Shown: positions 42,975 through 51,966, counted from the first letter of the stretch. The stretch: 54,108 nucleotides of DNA from Terrisporobacter petrolearius (GCF_020748185.1 NZ_JAHZMO010000021.1:1-54108), one strand, 5' to 3'. Translations and numbers: made by a program. Notes: generated from the letters alone by a model not told the origin.

Positions 42975-43481
42975 TTAAAAATAAATAATATTATTGTACA
43001 TTCCTTTCTTAATCATATAATTATTTATATATTTTAGATTTTCTGATTTTTCTTCAATTATGTATTTTAAAATATTTTCCAATTCAGTTTTTTCAAATTC
43101 TAAGCTAGATGCGCTACATGTTGAATGAAGAAGTTCCTCTGTTGTTAAGGCATCAAAACATATAATTTTATCACCCTCTTCATAACTATGATTTTCATCT
43201 AAAGATGTTAAGGTAATATTACCTATATTTATATAATCATTAGAATTACTTTCATAATATGGATGAATATTTTCTTTGTTTATTTGGGGAACTTTTCCTT
43301 GTAATATTTCATCAATCATATTTAAATGTTTCTCTTCTATTTTAACTAAATTGGAAAATAGGCTCTTTAGAGAGTCATCTTGAGCTTGTAAAGTATAGTC
43401 CTTATATTTATCTATTACTAATTGTTGTTGATACTTTTCACCTTCTAGTAAAAATCTTTCTTTGCTAGTTAAATTTGCCAC
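42975..43481 (-). CDS. CotF-like spore coat protein (ferritin-like fold)
   Basis: This 168-aa helical protein has the CotF/COG5577 pattern: TSKERFLLEGEKYQQQLVIDKY at the start, IEEKHLNMIDEILQGK mid-way, and a C-terminal helical pair. It is predicted to sit in the spore coat. The start is GTG at 43481, with a strong GGAGGTGA 4 nt upstream. It is one of the few direct signs of sporulation in the window. It is monocistronic, with a terminator shared with the M20 gene. Confidence 0.75.
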   Translation of the reverse strand: MANLTSKERFLLEGEKYQQQLVIDKYKDYTLQAQDDSLKSLFSNLVKIEEKHLNMIDEILQGKVPQINKENIHPYYESNSNDYINIGNITLTSLDENHSYEEGDKIICFDALTTEELLHSTCSASSLEFEKTELENILKYIIEEKSENLKYINNYMIKKGMYNNIIYF

Positions 43482-43620
43482 TAAATCACCTCCATATATA
43501 TTTTTACTTTAAAAATATATATTATTCAGATATTGCAAATAATAAGAAGAACATAGAATATGATAAAGATAATTTTTTACTTAAAATAAATTAATTTAGA
43601 CTATGAAAAGGAGAATAGAC

Positions 43621-45285
43621 ATGAGAAAAAGAAGATGTGTCAAAGTAATTCCAATTGGAGGATTAGGAGAAATAGGCAAAAACATAACAGCCATAGAATA
43701 TGAAGATGAAATAATCGTTATAGATTGTGGTATATCATTCCCAGATGAAGATATGTATGGAGTAGATTTAGTAATTCCAGATGTGACATATTTAATAGAC
43801 AACAAAGAAAAAGTTAAAGGTTTATTTTTAACTCATGGACATGAGGATCATATTGGGGCTATTCCTTATATACTAAAACAAATTAATATGCCTATTTATG
43901 GAACTAGACTTACTTTAGGATTAGTTAAAAATAAATTGGAAGAGCACAAGATGGAAGACATGGTAACAGTTCATCCTGTGGAAAGTGGAGATACAGTAGA
44001 TCTTGATAAAATTAAAGTAGAATTTATTCAGGCTACTCACTCCATAGCAGATGCCTGCTCTTTAGCTATAACAACTCCTTTAGGAGTAATTGTTCATACT
44101 GGAGATTTTAAAATTGATTACACACCAATAGATGGAAGACTTATGGATTTAAATAGATTTTCAACTCTTGGTAAAAAAGGAGTTTTATTACTATTAGCTG
44201 ATAGTACAAATATAGAAAGAGCAGGTCATTCATTATCGGAAAAAACCATAGGAGAAACTTTAAATAGAATATTTTCAGGAGCCAAAGGAAGGGTTATTGT
44301 AGCCACATTTGCATCAAATATTCATAGAATGCAACAAATTGCTAATGCCTCTATAAAAGAAAATAGAAAAATTATTTTTAGTGGAAGAAGTATGGAGAAT
44401 GTATCAAGAGTAGCAATTGAACTAGGTTATTTAAATATACCAGAAGAATCATTGATTGATATAGATGATATGAATAGATATCCAGATGAAAACATAACTA
44501 TAATAACTACTGGTAGCCAAGGAGAAGCAGGGGCAGGACTTTCAAGAATTGCTTTTGGTAGTCATAGAAAAATAGAAATTCATCAAGATGATTTATTTAT
44601 AATCTCAGCTTCCCCAATTCCAGGTAATGATAAGATAATTTCTAGGGTAATAAACCAACTTTTTAGAAAAGGTGTAGAAGTTATTTATGAAGATTTAGAA
44701 GATATTCATGTATCTGGGCATGCTTATCAAGAGGAATTAAAATTAATTCATACTCTAGTAAAGCCAAAATATTTTATGCCTGTACATGGTGAATATAGAC
44801 ATTTAAAGCATCACGCTGACTTAGCAAAAAAACTTGGTATGGACTCTGAAAATATTTTTACATTAGAAACAGGTCAAGTATTAGAAATCACATCTAAAGG
44901 AGCTTCTGCAACAGAGAGAGTTCACACAGGAATATTATATGTGGATGGTCTTGGTGTTGGAGATGTGGGCAACATTGTTTTAAGAGATAGAAGAAATCTT
45001 GCTAGAGATGGAATGGTTATTGTGGTAGTTGCCATAGATAAAACAAATTATGAAATAGCTTCTGGACCAGATATAATTACTAGAGGATTTATATATGTGA
45101 GAGAGTCAGAAGATTTAATAAGAGAAATGAAAAATTTATCTAGAGAAAAAATTGAAGAATGTTTATCAAATGAAATTATTGAATGGCAAGTACTAAAATC
45201 AAGTGTAAAGAAATCTGTGGAACAATTACTTTATGATAAAACAAAGAGAAAGCCTAGTGTATTTCCCATAATTATGGAAATATAG
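43621..45285 (+). CDS. rnjA: ribonuclease J
   Basis: This 554-aa metallo-beta-lactamase/beta-CASP nuclease acts in mRNA decay and rRNA maturation with both 5'-exo and endo activity. The zinc motif HGHEDH is at residues 72-77, VHTGDFKIDYTP carries further ligands, and the C-terminal beta-CASP helix is followed by the RNase J dimerisation domain. Start: ATG 43621 has AAGGAG 7 nt upstream. An ATG at 43603 adds six residues and overlaps that site, so it is rejected. It is a single gene. Confidence 0.93.
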   Translation: MRKRRCVKVIPIGGLGEIGKNITAIEYEDEIIVIDCGISFPDEDMYGVDLVIPDVTYLIDNKEKVKGLFLTHGHEDHIGAIPYILKQINMPIYGTRLTLGLVKNKLEEHKMEDMVTVHPVESGDTVDLDKIKVEFIQATHSIADACSLAITTPLGVIVHTGDFKIDYTPIDGRLMDLNRFSTLGKKGVLLLLADSTNIERAGHSLSEKTIGETLNRIFSGAKGRVIVATFASNIHRMQQIANASIKENRKIIFSGRSMENVSRVAIELGYLNIPEESLIDIDDMNRYPDENITIITTGSQGEAGAGLSRIAFGSHRKIEIHQDDLFIISASPIPGNDKIISRVINQLFRKGVEVIYEDLEDIHVSGHAYQEELKLIHTLVKPKYFMPVHGEYRHLKHHADLAKKLGMDSENIFTLETGQVLEITSKGASATERVHTGILYVDGLGVGDVGNIVLRDRRNLARDGMVIVVVAIDKTNYEIASGPDIITRGFIYVRESEDLIREMKNLSREKIEECLSNEIIEWQVLKSSVKKSVEQLLYDKTKRKPSVFPIIMEI

Positions 45286-45290
45286 AAGGA

Positions 45291-45431
45291 ATAAATAATC
45301 CCACTAGTGGCAGTAGTTATTTTATAGCAGTCATACTGCTGACTATAATTATAAGTTTATTTGTAAATGTAATCCTGTGTTACAAGTTTAAAAATATGAA
45401 AATGGTAAAGTATCTGAAACTTATAGATTAA
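45291..45431 (+). other. possible 46-codon membrane peptide without a canonical start
   Basis: A frame open from inside the rnjA 3' end reads INNPTSGSSYFIAVILLTII and onward to a hydrophobic-then-basic C-terminus (YKFKNMKMVKYLKLID) with a stop at 45429-45431. Its composition looks like a single-span membrane peptide, but there is no ATG, GTG or TTG at its start, and the only ribosome-binding-like GAAGGA abuts an ATA. It may be a gene remnant. The rest of the 45286-45529 gap is A/T-rich and otherwise empty apart from the signals before the next gene. Confidence 0.25.
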
Positions 45432-45529
45432 AAATATTTTTTTTATAAAAAGTAATGTCAAAAACACACCTACCTTCATAGTATATCTTAGATAACAAAT
45501 TTATTTAATATCAACAAGGGGGTAATGTA

Positions 45530-45727
45530 ATGTTAGATAGATTCTTTGGTGGATGTGAAGGCGGATTTTTCGGAGCTGGTTGGTGGATAATAATATTATT
45601 CTTCTTATTCTTAGCATTCCAAGACTGCTGGTCAGAAATAGATATTTGTGCTTGGATACCATTCTTAATACTATTATTAATAGTTTGTGCATGTGGATTT
45701 GGAGAAGACGACTGCGGATGCTGCTAA
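45530..45727 (+). CDS. small Cys- and Gly-rich membrane protein
   Basis: This 65-aa protein begins MLDRFFGGCEGGFFGAGWW, has two hydrophobic spans (about 18-31 and 41-55), and ends GFGEDDCGCC. Eight cysteines lie at 9, 33, 40, 53, 55, 62, 64 and 65. GGGGG sits 7 nt before the ATG. CATAGTAT at 45477-45484 resembles a mother-cell sigma-E/K -10 box, but no clear -35 was found. I know no family. Small Gly/Cys-rich peptides like this are often spore or envelope components. It is monocistronic, with its own strong terminator. Confidence 0.75.
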   Translation: MLDRFFGGCEGGFFGAGWWIIILFFLFLAFQDCWSEIDICAWIPFLILLLIVCACGFGEDDCGCC

Positions 45728-45751
45728 TAACAATATTATAGTTTAATTTAT

Positions 45752-45790
45752 AATAACCTATTTGGATTTTCCAAATAGGTTATTTTTTTT
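45752..45790 (+). terminator. terminator after the Cys-rich mini-protein
   Basis: AATAACCTATTTGG (45752-45765) pairs with 45771-45784 around a 5-nt loop and is followed by a long T run. Confidence 0.9.
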
Positions 45791-45802
45791 TATAAAAAAG
45801 TA

Positions 45803-46024
45803 TTGACTAAGAAAAAATATTATCATATAATAGAACTCCACCATTAAAAAAGTGGTGAATTTATGCACCTATTTTTCACTAAAAACTAATAAAAACAAAC
45901 AAAATAAAAATCAATAAATTCAGGCCTTAAAGATAGAAAAATATCACTATCTTTTATTTCTATTTAAAAAATCCGAAAAATTATTAAAAACTTCTTGAAA
46001 AAAAATACTAATATGGTATATAAT
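45803..46024 (+). promoter_or_regulatory. two promoters and leader of the DUF1846 gene
   Basis: The distal promoter is TTGACT (45803-45808), 17 bp, TATAAT (45826-45831). The proximal one is TTGAAA (45995-46000), 18 bp, TATAAT (46019-46024). Transcripts from the distal promoter carry a ~240-nt leader with an 8-codon frame MHLFFTKN (45863-45889) behind a weak GGTG, then a hairpin AAAGATAG/CTATCTTT (45929-45936 with 45947-45954) followed by a U-rich stretch. This resembles a leader-peptide attenuator but is A/T-rich and uncertain. Confidence 0.5.
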
Positions 46025-46076
46025 AATGCCTTAGTGAAAAATAATAAGTGAAAAAATAATTTTTGAGAGGTGCATA

Positions 46077-47582
46077 ATGAAAATTGGATTTGACCATGAA
46101 AAATATCTAAAAGAACAGTCTAAATATATCCTAGAAAGAGTAGAAAAATTTGATAAACTATACTTAGAGTTTGGCGGAAAACTAATGGGAGATTTACATG
46201 CAAAAAGAATACTTCCAGGGTTTGATGAGAACGCTAAAATCAAGGTTTTACAAAACATAAAAGATCAAGTAGAAGTTGTAATATGTGTTTATGCAGGTGA
46301 TATAGAGCGTAACAAAGTAAGGGGAGATTACGGAATAACTTACGATATGGAAGTTCTAAGACTTATAGATGACCTAAGAGGTTATAACTTAGATGTAAAT
46401 AGTGTAGTTATTACTAGATTTGAAGGACAACCTGCAACAACAGTATTTATAAATAAATTAGAAAGACGTGGAATAAAAGTTTATAAACATGCTCCGACTA
46501 AAGGATACCCATCAGATGTAAACACTATAGTAAGTGATGAAGGGTACGGAGCTAATCCATATATAGAAACAACAAAACCAATAGTAGTAGTAACTGCTCC
46601 AGGACCAAACAGTGGTAAGCTTGGGACTTGTCTAAGTCAGTTATATCATGAAAATAAAAGAGGAAATTCAGTTGGGTATTCAAAATTTGAAACATTCCCA
46701 GTTTGGAACTTACCATTAAATCATCCAGTAAACATAGCCTATGAAGCAGCTACTGTAGATTTAAAAGATGTTAACATGATAGATTCATTCCACTTAGATG
46801 CCTATGGAGAAAAATCAGTTAACTACAACAGAGATTTAGAATTGTTCCCAGTATTAAAGAAAATAATAGAAAAAATAACTGGAAAAGAATCTATGTTTAA
46901 ATCACCAACAGATATGGGTGTTAACAGAGTTGGATTTGGTATAGTTGATGACGAAGTAGTTCGTGAAGCATCTACAGATGAAATAATAAGAAGATACTTT
47001 AACACTGCTTGTCAATACAAAAAGGGCGAAGTAAACAAAGATGCTTATGATACAATATCTTTAATACTTGAAAAAGTTAATGTTAAACCAGAAGACAGAG
47101 TTGTGGTTAATCCAGCTAGAGAATACTCAGAAAAATTAAAATCACAAAGTAATAATCAAGATGTATGCCCTGTGGTTGCTATACAAGTTGAAGATGAAAC
47201 TATAATAACAGGTAAAGGCTCTGATTTGATGTGTGCATCTGCAGCTGCAGTATTAAATGCAATAAAATACATGGCTAATATCCCAGATGATATGTATTTA
47301 ATATCACCAGTAATATTAAATCCAATTATAAAATTAAAAACGGAAATACTAGGTGGAAAAAATGTGTCACTTGGCTTAGAAGAAGTTTTATCAGCACTTG
47401 CTATATGTGCAGTAACTAATCCAACAGCAGAACTTGCTATGGAAAAATTAGATGAATTAAAAAATATACAAGCTCATTCAACTACAATAATAAGCAAAGA
47501 TGATGAACAAACATTTAGAAAGTTAGGAATGCATGTAACTTGTGATCCAGACTATCCATCTCAAAACTTATACTATAATTAA
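46077..47582 (+). CDS. DUF1846 family protein
   Basis: This 501-aa protein of the DUF1846 (COG4868) family is common in Firmicutes and has no established biochemical role. Recognisable segments are the N-terminal [19 protein letters not shown], the glycine-rich [22 protein letters not shown] (a possible nucleotide-binding loop) and [20 protein letters not shown]. Length fits the family. GAGAGGTGCATA precedes the ATG. It has two promoters and a long leader upstream and a terminator downstream, so it is a monocistronic unit. Confidence 0.88.
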   Translation: MKIGFDHEKYLKEQSKYILERVEKFDKLYLEFGGKLMGDLHAKRILPGFDENAKIKVLQNIKDQVEVVICVYAGDIERNKVRGDYGITYDMEVLRLIDDLRGYNLDVNSVVITRFEGQPATTVFINKLERRGIKVYKHAPTKGYPSDVNTIVSDEGYGANPYIETTKPIVVVTAPGPNSGKLGTCLSQLYHENKRGNSVGYSKFETFPVWNLPLNHPVNIAYEAATVDLKDVNMIDSFHLDAYGEKSVNYNRDLELFPVLKKIIEKITGKESMFKSPTDMGVNRVGFGIVDDEVVREASTDEIIRRYFNTACQYKKGEVNKDAYDTISLILEKVNVKPEDRVVVNPAREYSEKLKSQSNNQDVCPVVAIQVEDETIITGKGSDLMCASAAAVLNAIKYMANIPDDMYLISPVILNPIIKLKTEILGGKNVSLGLEEVLSALAICAVTNPTAELAMEKLDELKNIQAHSTTIISKDDEQTFRKLGMHVTCDPDYPSQNLYYN

Positions 47583-47592
47583 TAGATACTTA

Positions 47593-47625
47593 AGGCCATA
47601 TTGATAATCAATGTGGCCTATTTTA
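47593..47625 (+). terminator. terminator after the DUF1846 gene
   Basis: A 12-bp stem AGGCCATATTGA (47593-47604) pairs with 47608-47619 (one G:U), followed by ATTTTA. Confidence 0.8.
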
Positions 47626-47667
47626 CAATGTAGTGAGATTAATTTAAAGAAATAAAGGGTGATAAGT

Positions 47668-48765
47668 ATGAAAAATCAAAGAAAAATAATCCATATAGAT
47701 ATGGATGCATTTTATGCTTCGATTGAACAAAGGGATAATCCAAATTTAAAAGGAAAACCTGTAGTTGTAGGAGGGAATCCTCAAGGTAGAGGTGTAGTTG
47801 CAACCTGTTCCTACGAGGCAAGAAAGTATGGAATTCATTCTGCAATGCCATGTAAAACTGCATACAAAAGATGTCCATATGTCATATTTGTAAGACCGAG
47901 GTTTGAAGTGTATAAGCAAGTATCATATGAAATAAGAAGGATTTTTCATAAATATACAGATTTAGTAGAACCCTTATCCTTTGATGAAGCTTATTTAGAT
48001 GTTACAGAAAATAAATTTAATATAAAATATGCCACAGAAGTTGCTCGACTAATAAAAAAAGAAATTTATGAAAAAACTGGATTAACTGCATCTGCCGGAG
48101 TATCTTACAATAAGTTTTTAGCTAAATTAGCCTCAGATTATAACAAACCAAATGGACTTACTATTATAAGAGAAGATAATACACAAAGTTTTCTTGATAA
48201 TCTTCCTATAAGTAAATTTTTCGGAGTAGGAAAGGTAACTCAAAGGGTTCTTCATAATTTAGGGATTAATACAGGATATGACTTGAGACAATTGGACATA
48301 AATGAATTGGAATCAATTTTTAAAAATAGAGGATATTTATTTTATCAACTATCAAGGGGTATAGACAATAGACCTGTTGAACCTAATAGAGAAAGAAAGT
48401 CCATAGGTGCAGAAACTACTTTGAGCGAGAATTTAGATATAGAAGATGAAAAGTTGATTAATATTTTGGATGAGCTTTGCGAGGAAGTATCTCAAAGAGC
48501 AAAAAGTATAAAAAAGATGGGAAGGACTGTAACTTTAAAAATAAAGTATGGAGATTTTAGGCAAATAACTAGAAGTGCTAGCTTAGCTAATCCCATATGT
48601 TCTCATGAGAATATTAGAACGAATATCTTTAACTTATTTAAAAATATAGAACATAATCATAAAGATATAAGACTTATAGGAGTAACATTATTAAATTTAA
48701 TTAATGAAGAAGAAGGAACAAATATAACCTTGTTTGAATATATTGATAATAGAAAAACTGAATAA
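47668..48765 (+). CDS. dinB: DNA polymerase IV (Y-family)
   Basis: This is a 365-aa translesion polymerase. Catalytic carboxylates are D11 in HIDMDAFYASIE and D106/E107 in SFDEAYLDV. The fingers/palm segment SAGVSYNKFLAKLASDYNKP and the little-finger domain with RSIGAETTLSENL-like sequence (KSIGAETTLSENLD) are present. Start: AAGGGTG is 8 nt before ATG 47668. A GTG at 47659 adds MIS but overlaps that site. No LexA-type operator was recognised upstream. It is a single gene. Confidence 0.95.
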   Translation: MKNQRKIIHIDMDAFYASIEQRDNPNLKGKPVVVGGNPQGRGVVATCSYEARKYGIHSAMPCKTAYKRCPYVIFVRPRFEVYKQVSYEIRRIFHKYTDLVEPLSFDEAYLDVTENKFNIKYATEVARLIKKEIYEKTGLTASAGVSYNKFLAKLASDYNKPNGLTIIREDNTQSFLDNLPISKFFGVGKVTQRVLHNLGINTGYDLRQLDINELESIFKNRGYLFYQLSRGIDNRPVEPNRERKSIGAETTLSENLDIEDEKLINILDELCEEVSQRAKSIKKMGRTVTLKIKYGDFRQITRSASLANPICSHENIRTNIFNLFKNIEHNHKDIRLIGVTLLNLINEEEGTNITLFEYIDNRKTE

Positions 48766-48774
48766 TATTTTATT

Positions 48775-48803
48775 AATCCATGGACATAGTCCATGGATTT
48801 TTG
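48775..48803 (+). terminator. terminator after dinB
   Basis: AATCCATGGAC (48775-48785) pairs perfectly with 48789-48799 around a 3-nt loop and is followed by T5. Confidence 0.88.
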
Positions 48804-48866
48804 AGTATATAGGATAATGATAAATATTATTAACTATTAATGTAATTCAAAGTTGGAGGGAGATTT

Positions 48867-49760
48867 ATGGAAAGTCAAATTGATTATGATAATAATGCAA
48901 ATTACAAAAAAGTTAAATTTGTTTTATGGATAATTTTGTTTGCTAACTTAGGTGTAGCTATAACAAAAATAGTGGTGGGGTATTTAATAAATAGTGCTAG
49001 TTTAAGTACAGATGGAGTTCATTCTTTATCTGATGGATTATCTAATGTGGTTGGCTTGATTGGAATTACTATAGCTAGTATACCAGTTGATAAAGAACAT
49101 CCCTATGGTCATAAGAAATCTGAAATAATTGCTAGTTTGTTTATTGGAGGTATGCTTTTATTTTTAGGTTTGAAAACTTTATTTGCTGGATTTAGCCGAT
49201 TTATAAATCCAAGCGAGCTAAATATAACATTAATAAGTTTAATTTCGTTAATATTAACTATTTGTATAAATATTTTTGTTACCATATATGAAAGAAGAAA
49301 AGGTGAAGAATACAAAAGTTTTATATTGATATCTGATTCTATTCATACTAAAAGTGATATTTTTATATCTGTAGGTGTTTTAGTATCATTAATAGGAATT
49401 AAATTAGGTTTACCTCAAATTACAGATCCTATTATATCCATATTTATATCTTTATTTATACTAAAAGCATCTTATGAAATTTTCAAAGAATCTATTGGTA
49501 TACTATTGGACAAAGCAGTTGTAGGAGAAGAAAAAATTACTGAAATATTAAATTCTTTTGATGAGATAAAAAATATTCATAAAATAAGAAGTAGAGGCAG
49601 TGCAAATGATATTTATATTGATATGCATATTATGATTGATGCAAATACAACTACTGAAGAAGCTCATAGTCTTTCTCACAATATAGAAAGAGAGATTAAA
49701 CATGAAATTAATCCAAATTGCCAGGTTATAATTCATGTGGAACCTTATTATAAAAAGTAA
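48867..49760 (+). CDS. CDF-family divalent metal exporter
   Basis: This 297-aa cation diffusion facilitator has six membrane helices and a cytoplasmic C-terminal domain of ~85 residues. Metal-site residues appear in helix 2 (STDGVHSLSDGLSN, with D49, H52 and D56), and the conserved loop KEHPYGHKKSEI follows. Helix 5 has the second acidic/His pair (SDSIHTKSD). It exports Zn, Fe, Mn or Co in exchange for protons, and the ion is not resolved. GGAGGGAG precedes the ATG. It lies directly upstream of the cobalamin riboswitch but on a separate unit. Confidence 0.9.
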   Translation: MESQIDYDNNANYKKVKFVLWIILFANLGVAITKIVVGYLINSASLSTDGVHSLSDGLSNVVGLIGITIASIPVDKEHPYGHKKSEIIASLFIGGMLLFLGLKTLFAGFSRFINPSELNITLISLISLILTICINIFVTIYERRKGEEYKSFILISDSIHTKSDIFISVGVLVSLIGIKLGLPQITDPIISIFISLFILKASYEIFKESIGILLDKAVVGEEKITEILNSFDEIKNIHKIRSRGSANDIYIDMHIMIDANTTTEEAHSLSHNIEREIKHEINPNCQVIIHVEPYYKK

Positions 49761-49821
49761 AACCTATTGTAGAAAAAAACATTATATTTTATAATTAAAG
49801 AGCATAGTAAAATATGCATTT

Positions 49822-50133
49822 AACTAGAGAATGAGTATATTATTCAAGGTGCCAAATGGCTTAAAAGGGAATGTGGTGAAAATCCACAGCAGCCCCCGCT
49901 ACTGTGATAATGACGAAAACTTAGAGCTTTGGAGAGCTTTAACTCCACTGGTAAAATGGGAAGGAGAAGTTAGTAGGATGATTTTAAGTCAGGAGACCTG
50001 CCTAAAAGTACATGATCTTTCGGGTGTGAGAGAAATACTGTAATATGGGTTATTAATAAATAGGTATTAACGGAACATATTATAGATAAAAAATTAAGTT
50101 TTTTTATGAAGAGTAATAACTTATTCTCTAGTT
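49822..50133 (+). ncRNA. cobalamin riboswitch with enclosing 23-bp helix
   Basis: The aptamer runs from about 49846 to 50040. Class landmarks in order are GGTGCC (49848-49853), AAAAGGGAA, GGTGAAAATCC, CAGCCCCCGCTACTGTGA, GGAAGG and the B12 box AGTCAGGAGACCTGCC (49987-50002). Flanking it, 49822-49845 is complementary to 50111-50133 over 23 pairs with one bulged A and two G:U pairs, closing the entire aptamer. The right arm lies ~14 nt upstream of the rseC ribosome binding site (AAAGGGG). No classical GC-rich terminator is visible, so control may be translational or through this long helix. Adenosyl- or hydroxocobalamin binding normally lowers expression. Confidence 0.95.
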
Positions 50134-50160
50134 CAGGTTCTATATAAAGGGGATGAAATC

Positions 50161-50598
50161 ATGAATCAACAGGGATTTGTTATAGACATTATAGATAACA
50201 GAACTGCAAAAATGATAATGCAACGTCATTCGGCTTGTGCATCTTGTGGCAAGTGCAGTAAATTATCGTCAGAATGTCAAGACTTAGTAGTAGAAGTAGA
50301 TAACTCTATAGGAGCCAAAAAAGGAGATCGTGTAGAAGTTAGTATGGAAAGTGTACAGGTGCTTAAGGCTACAATGCTTGCCTACTTAGTTCCTTTAATA
50401 TTTTTACTTGCAGGAACAATATTAACATATTATATATTGGATTTAATTAAATTTTTAGGGCCTATTGAAGTTATAAGTGGAGTAGTTGGTTTAATTTGTA
50501 CTGGTATATCTTATTTATTACTAAGAAAAAATGATGACAAATTTAAGCAAAGTAGACAGTATATACCTAGAATAACTAAAATAATAGAAGGAAAATAA
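50161..50598 (+). CDS. rseC: RseC/SoxR-reducing-system-like membrane protein
   Basis: This 145-aa RseC/MucC family protein has an N-terminal cytoplasmic domain with four cysteines (C26, C29, C32, C39, pattern CASCGKCSKLSSEC) that may hold an Fe-S cluster or form disulfides. Two membrane helices follow (about 78-100 and 104-122). In proteobacteria RseC works with the Rnf-like Rsx complex to keep SoxR reduced; in clostridia its role is not established. AAAGGGGATGAAATC precedes the ATG. It is the sole gene under the cobalamin riboswitch and ends at a strong terminator. Confidence 0.88.
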   Translation: MNQQGFVIDIIDNRTAKMIMQRHSACASCGKCSKLSSECQDLVVEVDNSIGAKKGDRVEVSMESVQVLKATMLAYLVPLIFLLAGTILTYYILDLIKFLGPIEVISGVVGLICTGISYLLLRKNDDKFKQSRQYIPRITKIIEGK

Positions 50599-50611
50599 AG
50601 TTATTTATAAT

Positions 50612-50648
50612 AAAAAAGAAGCATTTGTTATTAAATGCTTCTTTTTTA
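50612..50648. terminator. bidirectional terminator after rseC
   Basis: A 14-15-bp stem AAAAAAGAAGCATTT/AAATGCTTCTTTTTT (50612-50626 with 50633-50647) serves rseC and the convergent exporter genes. Confidence 0.88.
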
Positions 50649-50696
50649 TTACTTTTACTATAAAGTTTATTGTACTTTAATTTTATATACTAAAAA

Positions 50697-51179
50697 CTAT
50701 TTTATAAGCTTTTTTAACTGTAGTTTTTTATTGTTGATTTTAAAAAGTATTATATAATAAGTTTTAACCATAGATGTAATTAATAGTACACCCATTGCAA
50801 TTGAAGCACTTACAAATAAAGCATTAGTACCAATTGATATGGCATCTGTATATCTTCCTTCAACTAAAGATAACATGGTATTGTAAAGTCCTAATCCTGG
50901 TATTAAAGGTAAGATACCTGGTATAACAAATATAATAGCAGGATACTTCATTTTTCTGGCTAATATTTCGCTAAGAAGAGAAATTAATGCAGCAGCAAGA
51001 AAGTTTGCCAAAATAGCATTTCCAGAAAAATTAAATAATATAATATAAACTGTCCATCCTATACCACCAATAGTTCCTGCTGGAACTAAAGATTTTATAG
51101 GAGAATTGAAGAATATTGAAAATCCTACAGTAGCTAAAAATGAGAAAAAGAAATTCTCTAATAAATTAAGTAAACTCAT
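50697..51179 (-). CDS. threonine/serine exporter, C-terminal (ThrE_2) subunit
   Basis: This 160-aa protein has four to five membrane helices and matches the ThrE_2/DUF3815 half of the ThrE exporter, with ARKMKYPAIIFVIPGILPLIPGLGLYNTM as the diagnostic stretch (quoted loosely; key part PGILPLIPG). In many Firmicutes ThrE is split into two polypeptides, as here. The start codon is 4 nt after the stop of the upstream partner, with GGAGG inside that gene's end, so both halves are made together. Confidence 0.85.
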   Translation of the reverse strand: MSLLNLLENFFFSFLATVGFSIFFNSPIKSLVPAGTIGGIGWTVYIILFNFSGNAILANFLAAALISLLSEILARKMKYPAIIFVIPGILPLIPGLGLYNTMLSLVEGRYTDAISIGTNALFVSASIAMGVLLITSMVKTYYIILFKINNKKLQLKKLIK

Positions 51180-51183
51180 CTAA

Positions 51184-51966
51184 CTAACCTCCAAACCTAA
51201 CAGCTAAGTCAAGGACAACACCAACACCAACAGCTATGGCTGCAGCAATTAAACATGACTCAACTATTCTTGATATACCAGCAATTAAATTACCAGAAAT
51301 TAAATCCCTTAGCCCTTTGATAAAGGAAACACCAGGTAAAAGTGGCATGATAGAACCAACCACTAGTGAGGTAGAATTCACAATAATACCATATTGAACT
51401 AATAAATTACCAAAAACAGCTATGGAGAAGGAACTTATTAGTGTTGCAAAAAAAGGTATTTGGTTTAGTTTTAGTGTTTTGTTATAAATAATAACTCCTA
51501 TGGTAGCTATAAGTAATGTAAGTACAAAATCTAAAACACTAGTACCACCTATTAAGTATGCAAATGATGCGGAAGCCATTGCAGTACCAATGAAATAAAC
51601 AAATTGGTTATAATCTCTTACTGCATCAACTTCTCTTAACCTACCAATAGCTTCCAGTGGATCAAGATCTTCATTCTGAACAAAATCTCTAGATATATCA
51701 TTTAATCTATCTATTTTGGTAAGGTTAATAGTTCTTTTGGAGATAGTCTTCATAAATGTAAGACCATCAAATTTTTCGTCTGATATTATTACACAAGTTG
51801 GTGTAGTAAAAACATTGACATGTTTGAATCCTCTTGATTTACAAACTCTTAGGACACTATCTTCAACTCTAGCAGTTTCTGCACCGTTAATAAGCATTTG
51901 CTCTCCCAATAGTAAGGCAAATCGAAGGATTTCTTTTTTATAGCTAACTTGAAATTCCCTTTTCAT
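51184..51966 (-). CDS. threonine/serine exporter, N-terminal (ThrE/DUF1212) subunit
   Basis: This is the 260-aa N-terminal half of a split ThrE exporter. A cytoplasmic hydrolase-like domain (LLGEQMLINGAETARVEDSV) covers the first ~115 residues, followed by five membrane helices, with MPLLPGVSFIKGLRDLISGN matching the family. The pair probably exports threonine, serine or related metabolites. GGGGGAC precedes the ATG (complement at 51970-51977). It is the first gene of a two-gene minus-strand operon. Confidence 0.87.
   Translation of the reverse strand: MKREFQVSYKKEILRFALLLGEQMLINGAETARVEDSVLRVCKSRGFKHVNVFTTPTCVIISDEKFDGLTFMKTISKRTINLTKIDRLNDISRDFVQNEDLDPLEAIGRLREVDAVRDYNQFVYFIGTAMASASFAYLIGGTSVLDFVLTLLIATIGVIIYNKTLKLNQIPFFATLISSFSIAVFGNLLVQYGIIVNSTSLVVGSIMPLLPGVSFIKGLRDLISGNLIAGISRIVESCLIAAAIAVGVGVVLDLAVRFGG

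Noticed and set aside
49831..50043. 70-codon open frame on the plus strand
   Set aside because: It lies entirely inside the cobalamin riboswitch aptamer. The conserved RNA landmarks explain the sequence, and there is no ribosome binding site.
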